A DNA stretch of 64,000 bases from Rhodothermia bacterium (GCA_017303715.1 JAFLBZ010000012.1:49567-113566); one strand, 5' to 3'. Positions 9,341-18,109 are shown, numbered from the stretch's first letter. Notes: generated by a model from the letters alone, not told the origin. A program made the numbers and translations.

Positions 9341-10117
9341 GTGAATACCCATATATATGATAAACTCTTAGCGATTCGGGCCGAAAAAGGAACTGGATTT
9401 ATTGTTTTAATTGATCCAGATGCCTTACCACCCGAAAGAATGTTGCAGTTCTTACAGGATTGTGAAGCCGCTGGAACGGATGCCCTTTTTTTGGGAGGTA
9501 GCCTTATGCACGTCCCTTGGATGGATCGGTATGTCCAGATGCTCAAACAACATACCTCTTTGCCGATTATTGGTTTTCCGGGATCACTCACTCAGATTTC
9601 GGGGCATTTGGATGCAATGCTTTACCTTTCCGTCATTAGCGGGCGGAATCCCGACTATCTTTTTGGTCAGCATGTTTATGCCGCGCCTATTTTGCGCAAA
9701 TTAGGTTTGGAGGCCATCTCTACGGGATACATGCTCATTGAAAGTGGCGCTTTAACCTCGGCACAATACATGAGCAATTCCATGCCATTGCCCCGAAAAA
9801 AAACCAATATTGCCGTTGCAACGGCGCTTGCTGCCGAAATGATGGGCATGAAACTCTTAATGACCGATGCAGGATCGGGCGCAGACGATCAGGTTCCTGT
9901 CGAGATGGTAAGCGGCATTGCGGCCTCTGTTTCGATCCCGCTTTGTGTGGGCGGTGGCATACGGACGCCGAAAATGGCAGAATCGCGGGCAATCGCGGGA
10001 GCCTCTTTCATTGTGGTTGGCAATGCCTTTGAAGACCGAGCAGACCCATCGTTCATCGCAGAAATGGCTATTGCAACACACGAGGGTGGCCGAAAGCGGC
10101 TGCTTCAGACGGTTTAA
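9341..10117 (+). CDS. Geranylgeranylglyceryl-phosphate-synthase-family prenyltransferase
   Basis: 258 aa from a GTG start (MNTHIYDKLLAIRAEKGTG). TIM-barrel prenyltransferase of the PcrB/GGGPS family, which joins a polyprenyl diphosphate to sn-glycerol-1-phosphate, the first ether bond of archaeal-type lipids. Seen: VLIDPDALPPERM at the N-terminus, DALFLGGS, HLDAMLYLSVISGRNPDYLFG, EAISTGYMLIE, and the phosphate-binding loop CVGGGIRTPKMAE plus GASFIVVGNAFE. The sequence style matches the hexameric group-II enzymes known from Bacteroidota, rather than the Bacillus PcrB group. A source of sn-glycerol-1-phosphate is not encoded nearby, so the physiological product is unknown. The next gene starts 6 bases after the stop and is probably co-transcribed. 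Confidence 0.85.
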   Translation: MNTHIYDKLLAIRAEKGTGFIVLIDPDALPPERMLQFLQDCEAAGTDALFLGGSLMHVPWMDRYVQMLKQHTSLPIIGFPGSLTQISGHLDAMLYLSVISGRNPDYLFGQHVYAAPILRKLGLEAISTGYMLIESGALTSAQYMSNSMPLPRKKTNIAVATALAAEMMGMKLLMTDAGSGADDQVPVEMVSGIAASVSIPLCVGGGIRTPKMAESRAIAGASFIVVGNAFEDRADPSFIAEMAIATHEGGRKRLLQTV

Positions 10118-10123
10118 CCCTTT

Positions 10124-11680
10124 ATGTTATCGGGCGTTTTCACCAAATCAATGACCAAAATAGGGGCAATTTGGTTGCTCGTGGGTATTGCAATTGGCCT
10201 ACGTACCTTTTTTAGCACAACGGGAATGGCTTCGGGGGATGGTGTTTATTATTTAGAAGCAGCGCAAAACTTATTATTGGATCAAAAATTCCGGATCACA
10301 ACATTGGGTATTGGCCAAACCTTACCGACAGATGGATACGACCCTTTCACTCTTTGGCCCATCGGTTATCCTACCTTAATAGCTGTTTCCGCCTTTCTGA
10401 CGGGCCTTCCTGTTTTTTGGGCTTCCAAACTTTTGGGATGGATTCTTGCAGGTTTTTCGCTCTGGGGTTTTCGGCGATTGGCTCCAGACGAGTCCTCAAC
10501 CTTAAGTGGGACATTGCTTTTTGCGACGCCATTACTACTTTTTTCGTCCACGATGAGTGAACCGGCTTTTCTGACGACACTCATCTGGTTTGTGTATTGG
10601 ATACACCAATTTATCCAGACGCAACACAAAAAAGCACTGTTTTGGGTGCTGATGTGTGCCATTTTGCTATTTTTATTTCGGTATGTAGGTATTTTTGCGG
10701 GCTTGGTGTTGCTTCAGGTGTTATGGAAAATGCGACGTGATCACGCCCCAAACTTCAGGTCTTTATGGGCGGTGGTGTTTATCTGGAGTGGGTTGGTTTT
10801 GGGCTATGCCATTTGGAACCATTCACGGTCTGGGGCTTTCTCCGGCATGAATCGCTACACTGGTATTCCACCAGAGACCATACAAGTACTCCTTTCTTGG
10901 CTGAAAGGATTTGGTGTGGTTTTTTTACCTTTGGTTACTGACCGAATACAAGGAGCCATGTTTTTGTTTTTGGTTGGCTTACAAATTGTTATTATGGGAT
11001 TTTCTTTTAGAAGTCCATCTCTCAAGCAGCCTCATCATACAGCACCAAGTCCCATACGGAGTGAGGCGACTTTGGTACATTTGTTGTTCAGCACAGGATT
11101 ACTTTACCTGGTGGTCATGACGGTGGCGCGGTGGAATCACGTACTTTGGCTCCAGCAATACAGTTTCTATATGGAGCTTTTTGCCCCTGTTTTTTGGCTA
11201 TGGATACCCGCCATCCTCCTCAAAGTCCGCTGTTATCCACGATGGTACTCGCGGGTGAAAAAAGCCTTCTGGGCAACGGCTATCACTTCCTTCCTGATTT
11301 ATGCACCTTTGTGGGCCATCAAGCAGGTCTATGAAAACAACCAGTCTTACCCAACTGCCGCTGAATGGGCACTCAACTCGGCAAAAGACCTGCCGAAAGG
11401 CAGTGTTGTATTGTTCGGAGATGCCCACTTGAACTACCTCCGGCCCGATTTAATCCGGCTTGAGCCTCCTTCAAAACCGTTGTTTGCCCGGCCAGCAGGA
11501 TACAATGCAACGGTCAAACATATCGGAAAAACGTATCCTAACCGGCCTATCTATATCTTTATGAATACAAGGTTTAACAATATGAATCCTGATGATTTTG
11601 TGACCAACCAGTGGTTTGATTCTTCCTTTGTTAACCGGAATAAGAAAGCCGCCCCAAACACGAAACTGCGCCTTCGTTAG
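10124..11680 (+). CDS. Polytopic membrane protein, glycosyltransferase-39-like
   Basis: 518 aa with about ten hydrophobic segments, beginning with IGAIWLLVGIAIGLRTFF. A second in-frame ATG at 10151 may be the true start. After the first helix comes GDGVYYLEAAQNLL and WPIGYPTLIAV, an arrangement like the acidic first loop of PMT/ArnT-type (GT39/GT-C fold) enzymes that use polyprenyl-linked sugars. The C-terminal approx. 130 residues are soluble and look periplasmic (SYPTAAEWALNSAKDLPKG). I cannot identify a substrate. Its close linkage (6-base gap) to the GGGP-synthase-family gene could mean a shared lipid context, but this is inference only. Confidence 0.6.
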   Translation: MLSGVFTKSMTKIGAIWLLVGIAIGLRTFFSTTGMASGDGVYYLEAAQNLLLDQKFRITTLGIGQTLPTDGYDPFTLWPIGYPTLIAVSAFLTGLPVFWASKLLGWILAGFSLWGFRRLAPDESSTLSGTLLFATPLLLFSSTMSEPAFLTTLIWFVYWIHQFIQTQHKKALFWVLMCAILLFLFRYVGIFAGLVLLQVLWKMRRDHAPNFRSLWAVVFIWSGLVLGYAIWNHSRSGAFSGMNRYTGIPPETIQVLLSWLKGFGVVFLPLVTDRIQGAMFLFLVGLQIVIMGFSFRSPSLKQPHHTAPSPIRSEATLVHLLFSTGLLYLVVMTVARWNHVLWLQQYSFYMELFAPVFWLWIPAILLKVRCYPRWYSRVKKAFWATAITSFLIYAPLWAIKQVYENNQSYPTAAEWALNSAKDLPKGSVVLFGDAHLNYLRPDLIRLEPPSKPLFARPAGYNATVKHIGKTYPNRPIYIFMNTRFNNMNPDDFVTNQWFDSSFVNRNKKAAPNTKLRLR

Positions 11681-11751
11681 CGCACACATTGCCCCGCCGT
11701 TCGTAAAACGGTATCTTGTAAACCACGCTTTTTAAACCCTTACGAAACGGA

Positions 11752-14529
11752 ATGGAACGTCTTTTTCTTTTAGATGGCATGGCTTTGGCTTATCGTGCCC
11801 ACTTTGCCTTTGCAACCCGTCCTTTGATCAACAAAAAAGATATGGACACAAGTGCCTGTTACGGCTTCGTGGGAACCATGCTCAGCCTGATCGAGCGGGA
11901 AAAGCCTGAACATATTGCAGTGGTAATGGATGCACCCGGGCCAAATTTCCGCGACGAGATTTACGAAAAATACAAGGGACATCGCCCACCGATGCCAGAT
12001 CCGCTGCGCATCGCTTTGCCCTTTATTAAGGACTTGGTGAAGGCATTCGATATTCCGATGCTCGAAATTCCGGGCTACGAGGCCGATGATGTGATTGGAA
12101 CACTGGCCAAACGAGCAGAGGCAGAAGGCCAACATGCCGTTATTGTCTCGCCGGACAAAGACTTCCGACAACTCTTGGGGCCGGGAGTTTCTATCCTGCG
12201 TCCTACCCGAAAAGACGAAGAGTTTGACTGGATTACGGAAGAAAGATTCCGAACTGAATATGGCTTAGCGCCTGTTAAGTTTATTGATGTATTGGCGCTA
12301 TTGGGCGATACTGCCGATAATGTTCCGGGTGTGCCCGGCATCGGCGAAAAAACAGCACCTTCGCTCATCCAGCAGTATGGCTCTGTCGAAAACCTCTTAG
12401 ACCATGCCGCCGAAGTCTCCGCAAAACGGGTACGGGAAGGCTTGTTGAACAACCGTGACCAAGCCATCATGTCCAAACTCTTGGTGACCATACATACCGA
12501 AGTTGCGCTTGATCTGGACTGGCAAACGCTCATCCGGACGAAGCCCGACATGGAGGAAATCGGGCGGCTATTTGATGAATTGGAGTTCGGAAAAACCCTG
12601 CGTGGACGCATCCACCGATACGCACAAACCTTCACTCCGACGCCAGCCGGGAGCCAAGCGAACCTTTTTGGCGGTTTTGATCTCCCGACATCGGGTTTAA
12701 CCGATATTTTAGTCCATACCGATGAGTTTAGTTTTGACGGGGAAAAAGTGCAATATCATCTCCTTTCCGATTCGGCAGCACAACGTGTACTTGGCGAACG
12801 CTTGAACCAAGCGACCGAGTTCTGTTTTGATACCGAAACGACCGGAACGGATGCCATGCGTGCGGAATTGGTGGGCTGCTCGGTCTCGCTCGCAGAAGCT
12901 GAAGCCTTTTACTTGCCAACCTTAGACGAAACCGCAACACAGGCGGTACTTGCTGTACTTAAACCCGCCTTAGAAAACCCAAACATTACAACGTGTGGCC
13001 AAAATGTGAAGTACGACTTGTTGATGATGAAACGTTATGGTATTAACCTGAAAGGTCCCATTTTTGATACGATGGTGGCGCATTTCCTGCTCAGTCCAGA
13101 TGGGCAGCATGGTTTGGATGCCATCAGTATGGAGGTCTTAAACTATAAAAAAATACCAACTTCGGCACTCTTAGGCGAGGGAAAGAAAAACCAAAAAACC
13201 ATGCGCGAGGTTCCGGTAGAAGACGTTTCTAACTATGCCTGCGAAGATGCCGACATCACGCTCCGGCTTGCACAGCACTTGCGTAATCGTCTAACGGAAG
13301 AAGGCTTAATGCCGCTTGCCGAAGAAGTGGAAATGCCCTTGGTTCCGGTGCTTGCCCAAATGGAAGCCAATGGGATTTTGGTGGATGTAGAGGCGCTTAA
13401 AGAGTACTCGGTGCAGTTGGCCGCAAAGTTGATTGAGATGGAACAGCAAATTTACATCTCGGCTGGTGGGACGTTCAATATTGGCTCTCCAAAACAACTG
13501 GGGGAAGTCCTATTTGATCGTCTAAAATTGCCAAGTGGAAAAAAAACGGCCACTGGACAGTACTCCACCGATGAACGGGTGTTACAAGAGTTGGCTGTAG
13601 AGCATGATTTGCCAGCGCTCATTTTGGATTGGCGTAAATTCTCTAAACTCAAAAGCACCTATGTGGACGCCCTACCGACGTATGCAAACCCCGCCACAGG
13701 ACGTATCCATACGAGCTTTCACCAAACGATTGCCGCCACCGGACGTCTGGCCTCCTCCAATCCCAACCTGCAAAATATCCCCATTCGGTCTGGCGAAGGA
13801 CGCGAAATCCGCCGTGCGTTTATAGCCTCTCCAGGTCATGTGTTGCTCTCGGCGGACTATTCGCAAATTGAACTACGCATCATTGCTCATATGTCCAACG
13901 ACGAGGGTCTAAGCGAGACGTTTAGGCGGAACGACGATATCCACACCGCCGCTGCTGCACTCATTTTTAAAGTAAATCCCGAAGACGTAACCCGTCTGCA
14001 ACGAAATCGTGCCAAAGAGGTGAACTATGGCATCCCCTACGGAATTTCTGCCTTCGGACTTTCCCAGCGGATGCGGATTCCACGAAGCGAGGCCCAATTT
14101 TTGATTGACGGGTATCATGCAAGCTATCCGGGGGTGGCTAAACTTATCTTGAACCTCATCGAAGAGGCGCGGAAGAAAGGCTATGCCGAAACCCTCAAGG
14201 GACGCCGCCGCTACCTGAAAGACATCCACGCTACAAATCGGCAACTGAGACAAGCCGCAGAACGGGTGGCGGTGAATATGCCTATCCAAGGGTCGCAGGC
14301 GGATATGATTAAAATTGCCATGATCCGGCTCCAAAAAAGGCTCGAAGAAGAAAACCTAAAAAGCCGCATGGTGCTTCAAGTACACGACGAATTACTTTTT
14401 GAAGTGCCTGAAAATGAGGTGGATTATCTGAAAACCATTGTTCACAAAGAGATGCAAGAAGCATTGCCCCTTTCTGTTCCCGTAGAAATTGGGATGGGTG
14501 TAGGCGAAAATTGGTTAGACGCGCATTAA
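11752..14529 (+). CDS. polA: DNA polymerase I
   Basis: 925 aa with all three activities. The 5' nuclease fills about residues 1-290 (FLLDGMALAYRAHFAF, GYEADDVIGTLA, GDTADNVPGVPGIGEKTA). The 3'-5' exonuclease spans about 345-530 and looks active (DTETTG with D360 and E362; YACEDADITLRL). The polymerase domain follows to the end: motif A SADYSQIEL (D702), motif B around residues 751-763, and motif C QVHDELLFE (D879). Motif B reads KEVNYGIPYGIS, placing Tyr759 where E. coli PolA has Phe762. The enzyme fills gaps in repair and removes Okazaki primers. It is the last gene before a 1-kb non-coding region. Confidence 0.97.
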   Translation: MERLFLLDGMALAYRAHFAFATRPLINKKDMDTSACYGFVGTMLSLIEREKPEHIAVVMDAPGPNFRDEIYEKYKGHRPPMPDPLRIALPFIKDLVKAFDIPMLEIPGYEADDVIGTLAKRAEAEGQHAVIVSPDKDFRQLLGPGVSILRPTRKDEEFDWITEERFRTEYGLAPVKFIDVLALLGDTADNVPGVPGIGEKTAPSLIQQYGSVENLLDHAAEVSAKRVREGLLNNRDQAIMSKLLVTIHTEVALDLDWQTLIRTKPDMEEIGRLFDELEFGKTLRGRIHRYAQTFTPTPAGSQANLFGGFDLPTSGLTDILVHTDEFSFDGEKVQYHLLSDSAAQRVLGERLNQATEFCFDTETTGTDAMRAELVGCSVSLAEAEAFYLPTLDETATQAVLAVLKPALENPNITTCGQNVKYDLLMMKRYGINLKGPIFDTMVAHFLLSPDGQHGLDAISMEVLNYKKIPTSALLGEGKKNQKTMREVPVEDVSNYACEDADITLRLAQHLRNRLTEEGLMPLAEEVEMPLVPVLAQMEANGILVDVEALKEYSVQLAAKLIEMEQQIYISAGGTFNIGSPKQLGEVLFDRLKLPSGKKTATGQYSTDERVLQELAVEHDLPALILDWRKFSKLKSTYVDALPTYANPATGRIHTSFHQTIAATGRLASSNPNLQNIPIRSGEGREIRRAFIASPGHVLLSADYSQIELRIIAHMSNDEGLSETFRRNDDIHTAAAALIFKVNPEDVTRLQRNRAKEVNYGIPYGISAFGLSQRMRIPRSEAQFLIDGYHASYPGVAKLILNLIEEARKKGYAETLKGRRRYLKDIHATNRQLRQAAERVAVNMPIQGSQADMIKIAMIRLQKRLEEENLKSRMVLQVHDELLFEVPENEVDYLKTIVHKEMQEALPLSVPVEIGMGVGENWLDAH

Positions 14530-14601
14530 ATCCGATAGGTGGTTGCCGAGAGAAAAAGTGTATAAGTCTTTTATCATCAAAACGTTGTAAGCCATAAAAC
14601 A

Positions 14602-14620
14602 GCGTGCGTTAAGGGTTAAT
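14602..14620 (+). repeat. Left imperfect inverted repeat (family GTGCGTTA-GGGTTAA)
   Basis: GCGTGCGTTAAGGGTTAAT. It closely matches AACGTGCGTTATGGGTTAAT at 63145-63164, and less well the reverse complement of 15275-15293. It may be an end of a decayed mobile element. Confidence 0.45.
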
Positions 14621-14788
14621 TGTGCTAAGGGGCGGTTAAATTTTACACTGCTACCAAGATCACGCTACTACCTCCTTATTGTTCTAATCATCACGATAGC
14701 TTTTAGATCGGAAAGCCATGCGCTACAATCCCTAAATCGTGTTTTGCCCGCGCTTCAGGACTAAAGTCGTTTGTGGTGGCTGTTACAG

Positions 14789-15020
14789 AAAACCCCACGC
14801 TGAAGCACCTGGTTAATTCCAAACCGGAAAGCATGATGTGGAAATATTGCTCGCCTGAATAAAGACCTAAAGCAAGCAAGAATAATGCTTAGTAAAACAG
14901 TAAGGTTCTCCCTTAGCGCTATACATTATGCGATATTAACTCTGTCCTTCAATGGGGAGCTAAGAACACTCAATAACAAAAAGGTTTTAGCCCTGAACGA
15001 TCACCCAGTGTGTGCTGTGT
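14789..15020 (+). repeat. Diverged dispersed repeat, copy B
   Basis: It aligns with the reverse complement of 22660-22843 at both ends. One end has AACCCCAC-CTGAAGCA, GGTTAATT and GAAAGCATG (14791-14835). The other has ATTAAC, GGAG, and a TTTA-CCCTGA-CGAT block (14934-15003). The middle is poorly conserved. No reading frame is kept in either copy. Confidence 0.5.
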
Positions 15021-15129
15021 GTTGGAAATGACTTTCTATGATGATGCTGGGGTTGTGCAAAAGTTGTTCTAAAGAAAAAAGCGATAACTCTTTTTACACA
15101 GCCCGAACATATTTCTATGGGCCGCGATA

Positions 15130-15293
15130 GTTGGCTGAGTGTAGCTAAAACTCGTCAGATTTTTCTAAGGGCCGCCTTACCATCCGAGACGGATGTAGAA
15201 AATTTCGTGATTGCGCAATTTGGTAAAAAAGTAGATGAATCTCAATGAGCTAATTCATTTAATCACAATAGTTTAAAACCCGTAAATCACGTT
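15130..15293 (+). repeat. Composite dispersed repeat, left copy
   Basis: In the same order as at 63394-63550 it carries TTGGCTGAGTGTAGCT, CAGATTTTTCTAAGGGCCGCC and ATCTCAATGAG. It then holds a 25-base block (15247-15271) repeated exactly, but inverted, at 54102-54126, and AAAACCCGTAAATCACGTT (15275-15293), seen again with three differences at 35026-35044. Confidence 0.6.
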
Positions 15294-15474
15294 AAAACAA
15301 GAAGATTTGTCGCTTTTGATGGCGGTTAATCGTCAAAAATACGTCTGTATTCACATGGGATTCAAGAAAACGGGTTTGACGTTCCATATTTTGACAATCT
15401 GATGATAGAAACCCACCGACTCTTGAATCAGGCATTAAATAATACTTTCTTAAAAGCCTTTTTAGGCAGTACAC

Positions 15475-15506
15475 TTTTTTGTTAGATACAAAATGATGTA
15501 GATTGT
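15475..15506 (+). promoter_or_regulatory. Possible nqr operon promoter
   Basis: TTTTTTG at 15475-15481 and TAGATTGT at 15499-15506, 17 bases apart, resemble the Bacteroidota -33 (TTTG) and -7 (TAnnTTTG) boxes. The second box is a partial match only. It lies about 57 bases before the nqrA start. Confidence 0.25.
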
Positions 15507-15562
15507 AGAACAAGAAATGTACTTTTAGCCCTTAACCCGTTCTGGACATAAACGCTTTTAAT

Positions 15563-16912
15563 ATGCCATCTAACGGAACGATAAACCTCCGACGCGGATT
15601 CGACATTAAGTTGGAGGGAGTTGCCCCAAAAAAACTCACTGAACTCCCCATTTCGGCCTTGGTTGCCGTTCAACCGCCAGATTTCCTGCACGTCACACCG
15701 AAAATGGTGGTCAAGCAGGGCGATGAAGTCCAAGCTGGCGCACCACTTTTCCACGACAAAGACCATCCGGAAGTGTTCTTCACGTCGCCAGTGAGTGGCG
15801 AGGTGGTGGAAATTGTACGCGGTGAAAAACGACGGATTTTGGAAGTACGCATCCTTGCAGATAAAAATGCAACCTCTCGCGCGTTCCCAAGGGCCAATCC
15901 GGCCACGTTGTCGCGAGAGCAGGTGGTGAATCGCTTGTTAGACAGTGGTGCGTGGGTGTTTATCCGCCAACGCCCCTATTCCTTGATTGCCCGCCCAACC
16001 GAAACCCCGAAAGCCATTTTTATCTCGGGTTTTGATTCCGCGCCACTTGCGCCCGATCTGGGATTTATGCTGGAACATGCGGGAAGCAATTTTCAAACGG
16101 GTTTAGACGCACTTGCTAAACTGACCAATGGCAAAGTACATCTTGGATTGCCGACCAATGCGTCATCGGTATTACAACAAGCACAAGGCGTAACCCAAAC
16201 AGTCTTCAATGGCCCACATCCGGCTGGTAATGTTGGGGTGCAAATCCACCACGTTGACCCTATCAATCCGCAGGAGGTGGTCTGGTACATTCACGTACAA
16301 GACGTGGTGAATATCGGGCGCTTGTTTGCTGAAGGGGTGTATCGTCCGGAGCGGATTGTTGCGCTTACTGGCACCGAGGCCACCGAACGTGGGTACTTCC
16401 GAACTATTCAAGGGGTTCATCTAAAAGAGTTGCTCCAAAATCGGGTAAATACCGATAATGTCCGTTTGATACAAGGTAATGTGCTCACCGGACATAAAAC
16501 CAACAGCAATGCCTTTTTATCGGCGTATGCGCACCAAATTACCGCCATTCCTGAAGGCAATGAATATGAGTTTATGGGTTGGCTTACACCCGGCTTTAAT
16601 AAACTTAGCCGCTCTCGTACCTTCTTCTCTTGGCTCAATAAGAACAAGTCCTACCGCTTAAACACGAATACGAGGGGCGAGGAGCGTGCCTTTGTGGTCA
16701 CAGGTGAGTATGAAAAGGTACTGCCTATGGACATTTTGCCCACCTATTTGCTCAAGGCCATCCTCGCAAACGATATCGAAAAAATGGAGCAATTGGGCAT
16801 CTACGAAGTTTCGGAAGAAGACTTTGCCCTTTGTGAGTTTGTTTGTACCTCTAAAATTAATGTTCAGAAAATCATTTCTGACGGTTTGGAGATGATTCGC
16901 AAAGAAGGGTAA
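15563..16912 (+). CDS. nqrA: Na+-translocating NADH:quinone reductase subunit A
   Basis: 449 aa, normal length. First gene of a complete six-gene operon. NqrA is the peripheral cytoplasmic subunit of the sodium-pumping NADH dehydrogenase and lies close to the ubiquinone/menaquinone site. Seen: the family N-terminus INLRRGFDIKLEGVAPKKL, the biotinyl-lipoyl-like segment VVKQGDEVQAGAPLFHDK followed by FTSPVSGEVVEIVRGEKR, the middle region HPAGNVGVQIHHVDP, and RVNTDNVRLIQGNVLTG. No cofactor site is expected in this subunit. nqrB starts 33 bases downstream from a GTG codon. Confidence 0.97.
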   Translation: MPSNGTINLRRGFDIKLEGVAPKKLTELPISALVAVQPPDFLHVTPKMVVKQGDEVQAGAPLFHDKDHPEVFFTSPVSGEVVEIVRGEKRRILEVRILADKNATSRAFPRANPATLSREQVVNRLLDSGAWVFIRQRPYSLIARPTETPKAIFISGFDSAPLAPDLGFMLEHAGSNFQTGLDALAKLTNGKVHLGLPTNASSVLQQAQGVTQTVFNGPHPAGNVGVQIHHVDPINPQEVVWYIHVQDVVNIGRLFAEGVYRPERIVALTGTEATERGYFRTIQGVHLKELLQNRVNTDNVRLIQGNVLTGHKTNSNAFLSAYAHQITAIPEGNEYEFMGWLTPGFNKLSRSRTFFSWLNKNKSYRLNTNTRGEERAFVVTGEYEKVLPMDILPTYLLKAILANDIEKMEQLGIYEVSEEDFALCEFVCTSKINVQKIISDGLEMIRKEG

Positions 16913-16945
16913 GCCCAACACATTCAACCTACAACAAAAAAATAC

Positions 16946-18109
16946 GTGAAAGCACTCCGTAATTTGTTAGACAAAGTTCAGCCCAACTTTGAAAAAGGCG
17001 GGAAATTAGAAAAATTCCATGCCGCCTATAACGCCATCGAGACCTTTTTGTTTGTACCCAACCATACCACCCATGGCGGGGTACATGTTCGGGATGCGGT
17101 AGATCTGAAACGTACCATGTTTACCGTAATTATCGCCCTGCTCCCTACCTTGGTCTTTGGCATGTGGAATACTGGGTATCAGCACTACCAAGCCTTTGGT
17201 ATGGAAAGCAGCCACATAGATAACCTCTTGTTTGGTCTCATCAAAATAATGCCTTTGATCATTGTCTCGTATGGCGCTGGTCTTGGGGTAGAGATTTTGT
17301 TTGCCCAAATGCGTGGCCATGCTGTGAATGAGGGCTACTTGGTAACGGGTATGCTCATCCCGCTCTCCCTCCCTGTAACCACGCCATTGTGGATGGTAGC
17401 CTTAGCAGCCATTTTTTGCGTGGTTCTGGGAAAAGAAGTCTTTGGTGGAACAGGGATGAACTTCATGAACCCAGCACTTTTGGCACGTGCATTCTTGTTC
17501 TTTGCTTTTCCTGCATACCTGAGTGGTGAAGTCTGGGTGGACTTAACGCCAGAAGCAGGTCGTGCAGTGGTAGATGGGTATTCTGGTGCAACAGCGCTTG
17601 CCGTTGTGGATGCCAATTATACCGCGACACCCTCGGCATGGGACATGTTCATGGGTTTTGAAAAAGGCTCTATTGGCGAAACCAGCACCTTGATGATCCT
17701 TATCGGGGCTGCATACCTCATTTTTACGGGTGTCGGTAGTTGGCGAATTATCGTCTCGGTTTTTCTGGGGGGGTACCTGATGGGCTTGTTCATGAATGTC
17801 CTTGCTCCGGCAGATGCGCCTACGCATATCATGCACGCACCAGCCTATTATCACCTCATCATGGGGGGATTCGCCTTTGGAGCGGTTTATATGGCCACAG
17901 ACCCCGTTTCGGCGGCCCAGACAGAGGCGGGGAAATGGATTTATGGCCTTCTGATTGGCGCCTTTACCGTAACGTTGCGGGTCTTTAATCCGGCTTATCC
18001 CGAAGGGATGATGCTAAGTATTTTGTTCTTTAACGTGTTTGCTCCGTTGATAGACCATTTTGTGGTTCAACGTAACATCAATAAACGATTAAAACGTGCA
18101 CTCCAATAA
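16946..18109 (+). CDS. nqrB: Na+-translocating NADH:quinone reductase subunit B
   Basis: 387 aa from a GTG start (MKALRNLLDKVQPNFEKGGK). Integral membrane subunit with about ten helices that forms the main sodium path and carries riboflavin and a covalent FMN. The flavinylation motif DGYSGATA is present, with Thr216 as the FMN acceptor, matching the Dxx(S/T)GA(T/S) signature used by ApbE. Other family segments: HGGVHVRDAVDLKRTM, GKEVFGGTGMNFMNPALLARAFLFFAFP and MATDPVSAAQTEAGKWIYG. It overlaps the start of nqrC by 14 bases, which suggests translational coupling. Confidence 0.97.
   Translation: MKALRNLLDKVQPNFEKGGKLEKFHAAYNAIETFLFVPNHTTHGGVHVRDAVDLKRTMFTVIIALLPTLVFGMWNTGYQHYQAFGMESSHIDNLLFGLIKIMPLIIVSYGAGLGVEILFAQMRGHAVNEGYLVTGMLIPLSLPVTTPLWMVALAAIFCVVLGKEVFGGTGMNFMNPALLARAFLFFAFPAYLSGEVWVDLTPEAGRAVVDGYSGATALAVVDANYTATPSAWDMFMGFEKGSIGETSTLMILIGAAYLIFTGVGSWRIIVSVFLGGYLMGLFMNVLAPADAPTHIMHAPAYYHLIMGGFAFGAVYMATDPVSAAQTEAGKWIYGLLIGAFTVTLRVFNPAYPEGMMLSILFFNVFAPLIDHFVVQRNINKRLKRALQ

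Larger units (their letters stand above)
14530..15562. other. Non-coding gap made largely of decayed dispersed repeats
   Basis: No convincing gene is present: the open frames are short and unlike their neighbours in codon use. The gap holds an imperfect inverted-repeat pair (14602-14620 and 15275-15293), a diverged approx. 230-base repeat (14789-15020), and a composite repeat (15130-15293) related to the one at 63394-63550. The last part probably contains the nqr promoter. Confidence 0.6.

Noticed and set aside
15292..15513. Short minus-strand frame (73 codons) upstream of nqrA
   Set aside because: No homology recognised; lies in repeat DNA, and overlaps the likely nqr promoter.
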